Positions 47,666 to 57,526 of a stretch of DNA of 64,000 nucleotides are shown here, in pieces. Made by a program: the position numbers and the translations under genes. The DNA comes from Nannobrachium achirus. Taxonomy: Eukaryota; Chordata; Actinopteri; Myctophiformes; Myctophidae. Where the stretch lies: contig OY997658.1 in assembly GCA_963921795.1 (NCBI GenBank), positions 27,594,357 to 27,658,356 on the forward strand. Direction: 5' to 3'. The notes under the pieces were generated by a model. The model did no database searches. It saw only the letters and a program-made list of their open reading frames with translations, and had not been told where the DNA came from. How positions within the stretch are numbered: the stretch's first letter is position 1; each line of letters opens with the position of its first letter.

Positions 47666-48157
47666 CACATCGGACGCCCACGTGGTTAACGTGTCTTAAT
47701 TTGCTGGTGCCCATGGCAACGTGTCATTTTACCTACCGGCGAGAGTACTGGCGAGAAAAGTAATCCGAGTAAATGTAATCCGAGTATGTCCTGTTTATTT
47801 CGCGAAAATCTTTTCTTTCAGTCAGGACCGTTTTTTATCATTTCTAAGCCACAGTGTTTGTGTTACGGCAGGTAGAAGAGGCTGCCGTTTTGAAATGAAA
47901 GTGATTTAAAAGCTAGATTAGGAGAAAACAGCATTTTTGTGCAGCCGCTAAACAGGAAGTCAACGAGACACACAGCACGTCCGGATGACGTAATTGCGCG
48001 CTGCATGTTGGGAAATGGAGTTTGTTTCATCACCGCGGTAGCCAAGTGCAGTAGCTACAGTACAGTATAGTTTACTGTACAACGCGTCAAACGCGTCGTG
48101 GGCCTCCAGCGACATCAAAGAAATTGACTTGTAGACACCACGTGGGCATCCGATGTG
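47666..48157. mobile_element. TTAA-bounded element (CACATCGGAYGCCCACGTGG ends)
   Basis: TTAA at 47662-47665 and 48158-48161 flanks inverted ends CACATCGGACGCCCACGTGG and CACATCGGATGCCCACGTGG. A TTAA duplication is typical of piggyBac and Kolobok transposases. No transposase frame. A related end lies near 28200. Confidence 0.78.
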
Positions 48158-48187
48158 TTAATTTCACAGATCTTTTTAATTAAAATG

Positions 48188-48223
48188 GATAAGAGAGAGA
48201 GGGAGAGGGAGGGGGAGAGAGAG

Positions 48224-48288
<65 letters not shown>
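48188..48288. repeat. GA microsatellite
   Basis: GA tract with GGGAGA interruptions inside the 46301-48544 element. Confidence 0.93.
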
Positions 48289-48290
<2 letters not shown>

Positions 48291-48578
48291 GTATTACGTA
48301 CTGTAGGTGCGTGCTGCGTGCGTTGTCCTCAGGCTCAGCAGGGGGGAAATTACATTCTCTACATATTCACATCTTGATAAAGTATAGATATAAGCTTATT
48401 GCGGGAGGGCGCGGGATTTTGCGGGGCCCGCTGAGTTTATTTTGCCTGTTACCGCCCGCAGGGATTAAAATACCGCCCGCGCCGCGATATATGGCGGCGG
48501 GACCTGCGGGTCCCGCGGGAGCGCACTCCCGCTGCAGGTCTCTACTCAGAGGTGCCTTGTGTTTATATGTGCACTTAA

Positions 48579-49399
48579 AGATGTAGTGCCATGATTTATT
48601 TCCCCCCTAAAACATGATTATCAGGTATTATGATTATATTAGGAGGAAGATCTTTTCCAAAAAAAGTGTACAGAAAGAGTTAAAATTAGGTTTTTATGTG
48701 GCCACACCCACCAATTCATTAAGTATGCCTGGTTGTCATGATGGGTGGTGACCCAGCTGAAGTCACCCCACACCCACAGTGTTGGGTGAATGGTAAAAGG
48801 GGAGGGGATGATTATTATGATGTCACTCTATCTGTGTTTTTGGATCTGCACTTTTGACCCACAAGGTGTCAGCCTCCAGGAAGAAACCCCAAATACAAAG
48901 GGAATACATCATTGCTCATAACAACCACAACAGGGGGTCTAATGCAGTGTTTCTCAACCTTTTTTCTGCATGGGCACACTTTTCATGTCCCAAGAATCCA
49001 TGGGCCCACCAACATAATACGGGGGTGTAAATGTCATCACTGTCGGGAAGAAACATTGTATCTCCAAGTTTCAAATGTGTACGTTTCTTCGCAAAGCAAA
49101 GCCCTGCTTCATCATACAAGACTGTCGCACAAAAGTAGTGAAAACAGCAGATCTACAAGCACACAACGCCTCGCACCGCTGCTTGTAGATCGGCTGTTTT
49201 CACTAGTTTAAACCATTTTCAAAATGATAAATACAATACTGGCTTTCAAGCAGTTTCAAGGGGCACACTTGACCCTTCTCAGGGGCACACCAAAGGTCCT
49301 CAGGCACAGTGGTTGAGAAACACTGGTCCAATGAAGTACTGTCAACCTCCTAGACACATGAAAAATAGAAAAAAAATACAAAACTATGGCACCGCCTCT
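48579..49399 (-). mobile_element. TTAA-bounded element (AGAGGYGGTGCCAT ends), interrupted by a hAT copy
   Basis: TTAA at 48575-48578 and 49400-49403 flanks AGATGTAGTGCCATGATTT and, reversed, AGAGGCGGTGCCATAGTTTT. Two uninterrupted sisters are at 15315-15735 and 32647-33066. The excess length is the hAT insertion at 48945-49325. Confidence 0.83.
48945..49325. mobile_element. hAT-type element (CAGTGTTTCTCAACC ends) carrying the hairpin MITE
   Basis: Ends CAGTGTTTCTCAACC on both sides; 8-bp flanks GTCTAATG (48937-48944) and GTCCAATG (49326-49333). Internal truncated hairpin MITE 49036-49235 with hairpin 49137-49204. Sister copy at 63401-63792. Confidence 0.87.
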
Positions 49400-49403
49400 T
49401 TAA

Positions 49404-50690
49404 CTAGACCAGGTCAACCTGGTTGTGCCAGACCCCCTGTCTGTCATCATCATTTATGACATCATGCCTTTTGTAGGCATGTCATCATCATGTCATCATC
49501 ATATATACCCTTTATATAGAAAACCCGGACCGACATTTGCTTATGTAGGCCTACCCATTTCATGGGTCTGGCAAAAACTGTAAGGCAATGGATCTCAATA
49601 ATGTAAGGCAGGGGGCACACTGCACTTAGTGTGAAAAGGTACACATCGCATTCACAGTGTTATGTGAGAACAGATAAATGACCTATATTTACCACACTGC
49701 ATACATTTGAATACAATTGAATGAATGAGACTGTTGAGGTTGTTGTTTCCACATACCGGGCGGCAGAAGACCCTTTATTGAGGGGCCTCAACCAGTGGTT
49801 CTCAACCTTTTCTGGATCAGGGCCCTGATCTTTAAAGGGAAACTATTAAAGGGAAACTATATTTTAAAATATATATATGTATTTAAATACAACTATATAC
49901 ATATATCAGTCGGATCGGCACTGGCGATCTGACTGATATTCCCATATATGGAGATCTCTGGGGTAGTATCAGTATACGCCCATATATGGGTATGTCCCCT
50001 TATGTAGATCTGTGTATCTGTCAGATTCTTGATGTCATCAGTATATGCCCATATATGGGTATGTGACAGGGTTATGTCTGAGTCATATAGTGACATGCCC
50101 ATTAGCCCATTTTTCTGCAAAGCAATGATATTTCTGACACTCTTTAAGTATATTGTGTCCTGTTCTGTCGTTGCAAGCATGCTGAATGTGTGTGTGTGCG
50201 TGTGTGCGTGCGTGCATCACAGTGAGATAGACGTGAGAGAGAGAAAGAGAACACATAAACACTTATTTATCGTATGGCTATAAATCGTTTTCGGTATTCT
50301 AATCTCAGCCAAGTAACTTAATTTGCACTTTAATTGCTCAAGAACAACGTTAATAGTAAAAGCGCGCGACTCTGGTTCAATGATATCTGCACAGGACCTT
50401 ATCGTGATTGATTTCTTTCCCCCTAATGGCCCCCGCACAAAAATATTTCCAGTACCCCTTCCAGCCATCGTTCCCTTTGGGCGTCGTTCCCAGCGTGTAT
50501 CGACCCACAGTAGTATATTTTATCTATCTATCATTTATTTATAGTATCTATAAATCCACAACCTTCTGTATCTGCCTGTCAACAACTGGTACTCTGACAA
50601 TGGGTGCAACAGGAATTGCACGACCGGGGGATATACCCGGTCATTCTTTTTGAGCGGTGGTAAACCGCTCCATAGATTGGCTGTGCGTGT
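49404..50690. other. No gene recognised
   Basis: Contains CATCATCATGTCATCATC runs, the CCATATATGG-type units at 49930-50060, and unique-looking sequence with short frames only. Confidence 0.5.
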
Positions 50691-50694
50691 GTCT

Positions 50695-50970
50695 GTAGCC
50701 ACTTTTCCTCAGGGTTTTGCCATAGCAATGTGTTTTCCTCAGCGTTTTGCCATAGCAATATGTGGGTGTGTGTGTAGCCATATTACATAACCAATTACAT
50801 CCTAGACATATCTGTAGCCACTTTTCCTCAGCGTTTTGCCATAGCAATATTTGTGTGTAGCCATATTACATCACCAATTACATCCTAGACCTATATCCTA
50901 GTCTTTTTCCTCAGCGTTTTGCCATAGCAATGTGTGTGTGTGTTGCCTGTATTACATCACCAATTACCAA
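50695..50970 (+). repeat. Minisatellite with CCTCAGCGTTTTGCCATAGC unit
   Basis: Four occurrences of CTCAGCGTTTTGCCATAGCA with TAGCCATATTACATCACCAA spacers, period about 85-110 bp. Confidence 0.82.
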
Positions 50971-51211
50971 TTGAAGACGTTATGCAAGCATGACCACCGC
51001 TCACTTCACATTGGATGTGATCTTTTGTATTTACTTCCAGAACACATGGATACAACATTTTAAGAAAGATGCAAAACAACCCCAACAGTCCCAAGCCGTT
51101 TTCTTGTATGGTGCTGCGTTGTCACAGAACAATTCTGCCAGGAAATCCCTGGATTCAATAAATATCTTTTATAAAAAATTTAAAAATCCAGTATAACGGT
51201 CCATCAAATTA

Positions 51212-51603
51212 GTCTGGGGCCTGAGGGGGATAAAATGGTCATCAGAAAAAGGATGTGAGTGGTCTAACTAGGGGTTTGTCATGATTCTGAATCCATTGCA
51301 AGCATTTGTTTTGAACAAAAAACTTTCCTTGGGCTAAAAACGGCTCCACAAAACAATGGTTTTGTGACAAGTCAGTGACAGGCCATTTCTAGCACAAGGA
51401 ATGCTTTTTCTGTGTATTTTCTTCCTGTAGCATAGTGTCGATGGGAGCCCAACATTTGGCCGCTATGGCGACCCCAAAGGTCGCCGACTCTGGCGCCCTA
51501 GCTAAATCATTAGAGCATACACCCTGGGCTACATCTGTGCATAATTTGGCGCTTTTAGACTGATTTTCACAAAATGGCCATTTTATCCCCCTAAGGCCCC
51601 AGA
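51212..51603. mobile_element. Inverted-end element next to the gtf2h4 stop
   Basis: GTCTGGGGCCTGAGGGGGAT at the left and, reversed, GTCTGGGGCCTTAGGGGGAT at the right, pairing for about 33 bp; 392 bp in all, no frame. Its right end is 38 bp beyond the gtf2h4 stop codon. Family unknown. Confidence 0.72.
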
Positions 51604-51641
51604 CCAAATGTGATATTTCTTTTAATCCTCTGCTCCTCCTA

Positions 51642-53036
51642 TTATGTGCAAGACTTCTGTTGCTTCCGGAATCTCCTGACGTCACTGTGTCCATTTGGTG
51701 TCACCACCATCATCCTGTGATCAACGTTCTGCCACACCAGACAATCCAGGCTCTGTGCTTTGTCCCGCAAAACCTCAAAGTCCGTCTCTGAGAGGAACTG
51801 GTTATACAGCACTCCCTCAGTGAACTGCAGCCGATCGCTTTCCAACCCCCACAACTGTATCTGATCTGTAATGGTTGGGGGAAGCAATGGGTTCTGTCTG
51901 AGCATGACAGGGTGTGCTCTGGTCTTAAGGAAGTGGATGATCTGTTGTGCGGTGATACCGTGGGCAATGGCCTTCTGCACTGACTCCCGTGTGAGCTGAG
52001 CCACCGCCACGTTCGAAAAGCTGTACATCATTTTACTAAAAAGCGCAACCAGAGCTATCTGCAGTTCCGAGTCTGTGTACGCATAGATGCGGTAGTTAGT
52101 TTCCACCACAATAAAGCCTGTATCTGCAGTCCCGGGGGTGGCACCCATTGTCGTGGAAGACGAGGAAGAGTTGCTGGCGACTCCCGTGGCCAGAGTGATG
52201 GCCAGTCTGGTGGGGTAGTACCTCCTCGACTTCCTGTTCCTCTGGAAGACGAGGCCGAACTCCCGCAGGTGCTGCAGGAAGGCGAACAAGGACTCGCTCA
52301 TCCCCTCGACGGAGTAATCTCTGCCGAGGGTGGAGAAACTCAGCTGGAATAGAAACGACAGGATCTCGACGAGGTCCATGCCTCGCGACTGTGCAGTGTT
52401 GAGGTACTGAAGGGTGAAATACCAGAGCTGAGAGGCCGTGTCCAAGAGGAGGAACTGGAAACCATCAGAGGTGATGGAAGGGGCCTCTCCTGGCTCGCTC
52501 CTCATGAGACCTGCCTCTGTGAGCAGCTGGGCCAGGTCCTGGCTGACCGAGGCATTTTTAGAGCCCACCATGAACTGCAGGATCATCTCCCAGTGTTCCA
52601 TGGCATAGCGGTCCAAACTTTCTATATCACATGCGTGTTTATCAGGGCCAATACTACTACAGTCATTCGCCCAGGCTTTTCCCCCGCCAAGCAATGCTAT
52701 CCTCAGGTTGTCTTTGAATACTGGGTTTACGATATGCCCCGGTTGGCCGTCCTGCAACTGCTGACTGTGCCAGAGTCGAAGACCTGTCAGAACTGAGACG
52801 CTGTCATCGTGGTCCTTCAGACTGTCCTTTTTCACCCACAGACCCACTGCTGCCTGGGCAAGTGGCTGATCGAGGAACAGCATACGCATCACATAATGCT
52901 TTGCCAAGGAGGGCAACTCCCTGTAGACGGCCAGGCATGTGGCAGGATGGTTGTACAACCTGTCCAGAATCTCTGGACTCAAATCTTTGAGGTACTCATG
53001 TAGGTTCTTGCATTGTAACTGGACACGCGGGTTCAT
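51642..53036 (-). CDS. gtf2h4: TFIIH core subunit 4 (p52), intronless full-length frame
   Basis: The 464-residue frame matches vertebrate GTF2H4/p52 (yeast Tfb2) from end to end; human p52, recalled from memory, has 462 residues. In this family p52 anchors and stimulates the XPB helicase and binds p8/GTF2H5 within TFIIH, acting in promoter opening and nucleotide-excision repair in the nucleus. Visible conserved blocks: [17 protein letters not shown] (about 30-46), [10 protein letters not shown] (113-122), [16 protein letters not shown] (223-238), the [11 protein letters not shown] block (269-279), [14 protein letters not shown] (308-321), [11 protein letters not shown] (360-370), [12 protein letters not shown] (405-416) and the p8-binding end [15 protein letters not shown] (442-456). 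A serine run lies at 289-294. The start ATG has A at -3; stop is TAA; an ATTAAA lies about 20 bases after the stop. No intron interrupts it, whereas the vertebrate parent gene is multi-exonic to my knowledge, so this is probably a retrocopy with an undamaged frame. I see no poly(A) tract or flanking duplication, so a native single-exon gene is not excluded. Confidence 0.93.
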   Translation of the reverse strand: MNPRVQLQCKNLHEYLKDLSPEILDRLYNHPATCLAVYRELPSLAKHYVMRMLFLDQPLAQAAVGLWVKKDSLKDHDDSVSVLTGLRLWHSQQLQDGQPGHIVNPVFKDNLRIALLGGGKAWANDCSSIGPDKHACDIESLDRYAMEHWEMILQFMVGSKNASVSQDLAQLLTEAGLMRSEPGEAPSITSDGFQFLLLDTASQLWYFTLQYLNTAQSRGMDLVEILSFLFQLSFSTLGRDYSVEGMSESLFAFLQHLREFGLVFQRNRKSRRYYPTRLAITLATGVASNSSSSSTTMGATPGTADTGFIVVETNYRIYAYTDSELQIALVALFSKMMYSFSNVAVAQLTRESVQKAIAHGITAQQIIHFLKTRAHPVMLRQNPLLPPTITDQIQLWGLESDRLQFTEGVLYNQFLSETDFEVLRDKAQSLDCLVWQNVDHRMMVVTPNGHSDVRRFRKQQKSCT

Positions 53037-53469
53037 TTTTCATACAGGAGGGCGTAAAAACGCAGTTGGCAAAGATAAGGGGACCAGTTGCCTAGAACTA
53101 GGATCCGCCTCAGGATTATTTAGAACTTAACCAGTGGTTTCTGCCACTGTATTCTCCAAAGGAGGGCTTTTGTGTGGTGAGCAGCACAGTCTGGAGAATA
53201 AGTCTGGATGATATTGATTCGTGTTGAGAGCTGGAACCATGTACGTTACCAGCACAAGTGGACCTGACCTAACCTGGCCCTTCTCTGAGACTGTAATTCT
53301 TTATATACTGTCTGGCTCTTGTCATCCCAATGATGTCATTAATGGGTCAGCTATATCCATAAATGGAGTTCCTGATTGACAAAGTACAGGAATGAAGTTG
53401 TTCATGTTTACAATTCAATCAGTGGGTTTACAATGCAAAAGAGTAGAAGCAACTCATGATAGCTACATT
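53037..53469. other. Upstream region of gtf2h4, no clear promoter
   Basis: About 430 bp before the start codon. No CpG-rich segment or TATA box at a convincing place. One perfect CC(A/T)6GG site, CCATAAATGG, at 53357-53366. It ends at the inverted SINE pair. Confidence 0.45.
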
Positions 53470-53710
53470 ATCATCCCTTAGTATGGGTCTGTTATCACCG
53501 TTGTCATCCCTTAGCTAAGGCCCAGTAGTCTGTCTACTGGCTACCAGGAGCTGGTAGACCCGTTCTCATCACCCATTGGTCTTATCACTGCAATGCGCAT
53601 GCGCCAACACACGTTCAGGGGAATACAAAAAAAGTCTTAACCACGCTGGGATTCGAGACTACCAGGTTGGGAGTTCATGCCATGCGCTCTTACTGAAGAC
53701 GGAGGCGCCG
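53470..53710 (-). mobile_element. tRNA-derived SINE, minus member of an inverted pair
   Basis: Minus strand: TCTCGAATCCCAGC (box B-like), then ACGTGTGTTGGCGCATGC, CTACCAGCTCCTGGTAGCC and GGATGACAACGGTGATAA, matching the plus copy at 53.9 kb. The pair encloses about 190 bp of GC-rich sequence. Confidence 0.72.
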
Positions 53711-53904
53711 CCCCTGGAATTGTTGTTTTATTGACCACACCGCATCGGAGGCGCGCCGTCTCAGGTGGCGATGAACCCTGTGAGGCCCCGCCGAGCGAGC
53801 GAGTCGCCAGGCTGAGTGGTGTGAACATCGCCTGAGCCGACTCAGCGCTGTTATCGAGTTATGTGCCGCTATCGACAGAATAGTCAATATTAAGCCCCCC
53901 TAGT

Positions 53905-54125
53905 TTGCATGGTTCAGCTGCCTGGTTAGCTCACTCAGCAGCGTTGGTTAGAAGGGAATCCAAAGGCCCGGGTTCGATTCCTGCTGAGGGAATGACCAGT
54001 CCTCTGAACGTGTGTTGGCGCATGCACATTGCAATGACAAGACTATGGTTATAACCGGTCTACCAGCTCCTGGTAGCCAGTAGACAGACCACAGACCCAT
54101 ACTGAAGGATGACAACGGTGATATC
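53905..54125 (+). mobile_element. tRNA-derived SINE, plus member of an inverted pair
   Basis: GGTTAGCTCACTCAGCAG (box A) and GGGTTCGATTCC (box B) precede ACGTGTGTTGGCGCATGC, CTACCAGCTCCTGGTAGCC and GGATGACAACGGTGATAT. The tail contains the CCAGGAGCTGG-type palindrome. Confidence 0.75.
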
Positions 54126-54302
54126 GGCTGCATTTTGATATCAATGTGCCTGATGGAACTAATCGTATATCTTTTTTTTTTAAATTAATTTCACACTTTA
54201 AATAAGTGATTTCTTTAATTCTCTCATATCTCCTCTTCTCTCTCCTCCCCTCTCTGCTCTCTTTATGCCCATCAGTCAGCAACTCCAGTGGTCTGACCAG
54301 CC

Positions 54303-54844
54303 CAGGGGTGTCACACCAAATTCTGGGCCCTGGGTACAAGGATTCACTGCAGCCCCCCTATGAACGCATTATTACGCATTATTTTGTGCTTTAACTATTG
54401 AAAAATAGCAGATACACAAGCTCACAGCGCGGCTGTGAGCTTGTGTATCATGCTATTTTTTAAAAATCGTGAACATTTGTGCCATTTGAATATTTCAAAT
54501 CCTTCTAAGGTTTTTTTTTAAAAACGTTTCTTTGTCAGTGGTGCTCAAACCTTTTTGTGTGAAGGACCCCCAAAATGATATGTATTTGGTCACGTTTGAC
54601 CCCCATCTCAAAATATTTAGTTCCAGAGACCCCCCAGAAGCAACATTAAAAAAATACATGCATTCAAAGATTTGCACACATTTTCACGACTTTTCAAAAA
54701 TAGCAGATCTACAAGCTCGCAGCGTGGCACTCGGTGCCGTGCTGTGAGCTTTTAGATCTGCTATTTTTCAATAGCTAAAGTATAAAATACCACCTTGGGC
54801 CCTAGTGACTCAGTCCCACTTTCTCCCAACTTGTGACGCCCCTG
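54303..54844 (+). mobile_element. Compound hAT-type element (CAGGGGYGTC ends)
   Basis: Ends CAGGGGTGTCACACCAAATT and, reversed, CAGGGGCGTCACAAGTTGGG. Hairpins at 54401-54460 and 54696-54768 bracket the GGACCCCC core. An exact 8-bp duplication is not evident. Confidence 0.78.
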
Positions 54845-54996
54845 TATATCTGACCAAGCCCCCCATCTCCCTCCCTCTCTCTATTCTCTCCTTAACAGAT
54901 CCCTGGCTCTCTTTCTCTTTCCGTCACTCTGTTCCTCTGCAGTATCCCTGCAGTTCCATCAGTCACACGTGTGCACGCACACGCGCGCACGCACTC

Positions 54997-55078
<82 letters not shown>
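54997..55078. repeat. CA microsatellite
   Basis: About 38 CA units after a CACG-rich stretch. Confidence 0.95.
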
Positions 55079-55081
<3 letters not shown>

Positions 55082-55265
55082 TCGCAGCCACTCTCACTCA
55101 GCGATGTGGGGGTTGTCGTGAGAAGACAAAGTTGACTTTGTGATCCACACGTACACCAAACCCTAGCTATCAATTAATGCACAGCATGTGAGCTCAACAG
55201 GGAATTAATTATTTTGCGAATGTGTTAAATGTATTCAAATATAGGAGTAGGCCTAGATCCTTTTT

Positions 55266-55338
<73 letters not shown>

Positions 55339-55339
55339 C

Positions 55340-55413
<74 letters not shown>

Positions 55414-55420
55414 GAGAGTT
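55266..55420. repeat. GA microsatellite
   Basis: About 150 bp of GA with GCGAGA and AAAGAG interruptions. Confidence 0.95.
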
Positions 55421-55473
55421 CATTTCCTTCCCTGCCTTGTTGGAAATCTGACAAAGCCTCAGACCAGGTCTTA

Positions 55474-55526
55474 ACGCACGCACGCACCCACGCACGCACC
55501 CACGCACGCACCCACGCACGCACCCA

Positions 55527-55558
<32 letters not shown>

Positions 55559-55586
55559 CCCACGCACGCACGCACGCACGCACACA
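55474..55586. repeat. CACG/CACC tetranucleotide tract
   Basis: GCAC units with regularly spaced CCAC variants over about 110 bp. Confidence 0.95.
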
Positions 55587-55689
55587 CCTCAATCCTCAAA
55601 AAGTTACAGAGTAGCGGTCTGCAGTTCACACATAGACATCAAAGGGGGCTTGAGCCCCTGCCCTTTTACCCATCTGTAAAAAGTGCCCT

Positions 55690-55738
55690 CCTCCAAGCTC
55701 ACAACGCGTCACGCTGCGACGCGTTGTGAGCTTGGAGG
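55690..55738. repeat. Hairpin module with paired arm change
   Basis: CTCCAAGCTCACAACGCGTC pairs perfectly with GACGCGTTGTGAGCTTGGAG. Both arms differ from the usual CTACAAGC/GCTTGTAG at the matching base. Confidence 0.88.
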
Positions 55739-55849
55739 TCTGCTATTTTCGATATTTTCAACAAAAGGCCCTTTTAGAAATTTGGTGCATTGGTGTCTTG
55801 CGTGGCTGCTTCTGTCTGAAAGAGGCAGACTGGAGTTAAAAGAGAAATG

Positions 55850-56140
55850 TGCCCATATATGGGCATTTCAATCCGATCGGTGGTTCTGGACAACCGGATC
55901 TCCATGAATGCCTATATATGGACTTAGTGGTCGGATCGGCGAGAGGACAATGCAATCCCTGATGTCATCAGTATATATGGGCATACCCATATTTGGTTGG
56001 ATCGGCGGTTCTGGATAATTAGATGTCCCTTTTTGCCTACAGTAGGCCTATATATGGGCATATTGGTGGGGTCGACAGTTCTGGACAACCGCCTACCCAA
56101 CGACTCGATGCCGGGCACCGAACTACCGCAAGTCCGCCGA
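55850..56140. repeat. Dispersed GCCCATATATGGGC-type repeats
   Basis: GTGCCCATATATGGGCATTT and related units with GATCGGCGGTTCTGGA spacers; adjoins the 56149 hAT boundary. Preceded (55590-55850) by the hairpin 55690-55738 in a CAGGGGCTCAAGCCCC-type repeat. Confidence 0.7.
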
Positions 56141-56559
56141 GTTTGAAGTAGGGGTGGGCGATATGGTGATAACTAGAAGAGAAAATTTCTAAGAAATTTT
56201 AAGTGTGCCTGCAGCTCGCTAAGTCTGTGCAACCTTGTGTAGCGGTTGGTGTTAGCATTAGCGTTATTTCATTTGACGCAACCCGCGTGTCTGTATGACA
56301 AACGGTTCACGAGATCAAGGGTCACTTCCTGTTTGGTGAGGGGCACTTCCTGTTTGGCGAAATAGGCCCCAATTAAGGTCATGGACGATTAATGAATTAA
56401 AGCTGCAAGCAGCGATGACCGGGCCCTCGCAGCTCTACCCACGTCACAAGGCCAGCAGCCAATCAGAAACCAAACAGGAAGTCAGCCATTTCGACTAATT
56501 AGTGGCGTTTTGGAGCATTTTTGGCCGTTATGACGGGTCGCACTTTAACGACAGTTTTT

Positions 56560-56985
56560 TGAGAAAAAATTGTTTTGTGAGAAAAAAAAAATTTGAGAAA
56601 AAAACTTTTTTGAGAAAAAGAAATTTTGAAAAAAAAAATGTGAGAAAAAAAAATTTTGAGAAAAAAAAATGTGAGAAAAAAAAATTTGAGAAAAAAAAAT
56701 TTTGAGAAAAAAAATTTGAGAAAAAAAAAATTGAGAAAAAAAAATTTTGAGAAAAAAAAATGTGAGGAAAAAAATTTTTTGAGAAAAAAGTTTTTTGAGA
56801 AAAAAAAAATTTGGAGAAAAAAAAAATTGAGAAAAAAAAATTTGAGAAAAAAAAATTTTTGAGAAAAAAAAATTTGAGAAAAAAAATTTTGAGAAAAAAA
56901 AAATTTGAGAAAAAAAAAATTTGAGAAAAAAAAATTTGAGAAAAAAAAAAATTTGAGAAAAAAAAATTGAGAAAAAAAGAAAAGG
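56560..56985. repeat. GAGAAAAAAAATTT minisatellite, array 1
   Basis: About 25-28 imperfect copies of a 13-17-bp unit, GAGAAAAAAAA(A)TTTT, with A- and T-run length changes and a few GTGAG variants. It creates false long frames of K/F/N/E repeats on both strands. Confidence 0.9.
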
Positions 56986-57207
56986 TATGACACCAGCCGC
57001 GAGTCTGTACGACAAACGGTTCATGAGTTATAGAGGCACTTCCTGTTTGGTGAAGGGCACTTCCTGTTAAAGAGGGGGCGGGGCTTAATCAATTACAGCT
57101 TATCCCTATTGGTCGGAAAAAGACCAAAGTTGTGTGAGCATTTTACATTTTAAATGACGTTGCTAGGCAAAAGTATGGCAGAGTTATGTGGCGCCAAAGT
57201 TTCTGGG

Positions 57208-57526
57208 AAAAAAAAAATTTGAGAAAAAAAAAATTGAGAAAAAAAAATTTGAGAAAAAAAAATTTTGAGAAAAAAAATTTTGAGAAAAAAAAATTTTGAG
57301 AAAAAAAATTTGAGAAAAAAAATGTTTTGAGAAAAAAAAATGTGAGAAAAAAATTTTTTTGAGAAAAAAATTTTTTGAGAAAAAAAAATTTGGAGAAAAA
57401 AAAAATTGAGAAAAAAAAAATTGAGAAAAAAAAATTTTTGAGAAAAAAAATTTTGAGAAAAAAAATTGAGAAAAAAAAAATTTGAGAAAAAAAAAATTTG
57501 AGAAAAAAAAATTGAGAAAAAAAGAA
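57208..57526. repeat. GAGAAAAAAAATTT minisatellite, array 2
   Basis: A second array of the same unit, about 320 bp. With about 230 bp of unique right flank (GCCGCGAGTCTGT...) it forms the second copy of a duplication offset by 545 bp (56996 matches 57541). The flanks are almost identical between copies. Confidence 0.9.

Larger units (their letters stand above)
46301..48544. mobile_element. hAT-type element (TAGAGAYCTGC ends), 2.2 kb with nested elements
   Basis: Ends TAGAGATCTGCGCGGGA and, reversed, TAGAGACCTGCAGCGGGA. The identical 8-bp duplication CTCAGAGG lies at 46293-46300 and 48545-48552. The terminal regions are rich in CCCGCCCGC. Nested inside: a CAGGGACATG hAT copy (46371-46916), a GT tract, a TTAA-bounded element (47666-48157) and a GA tract. 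Confidence 0.87.
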
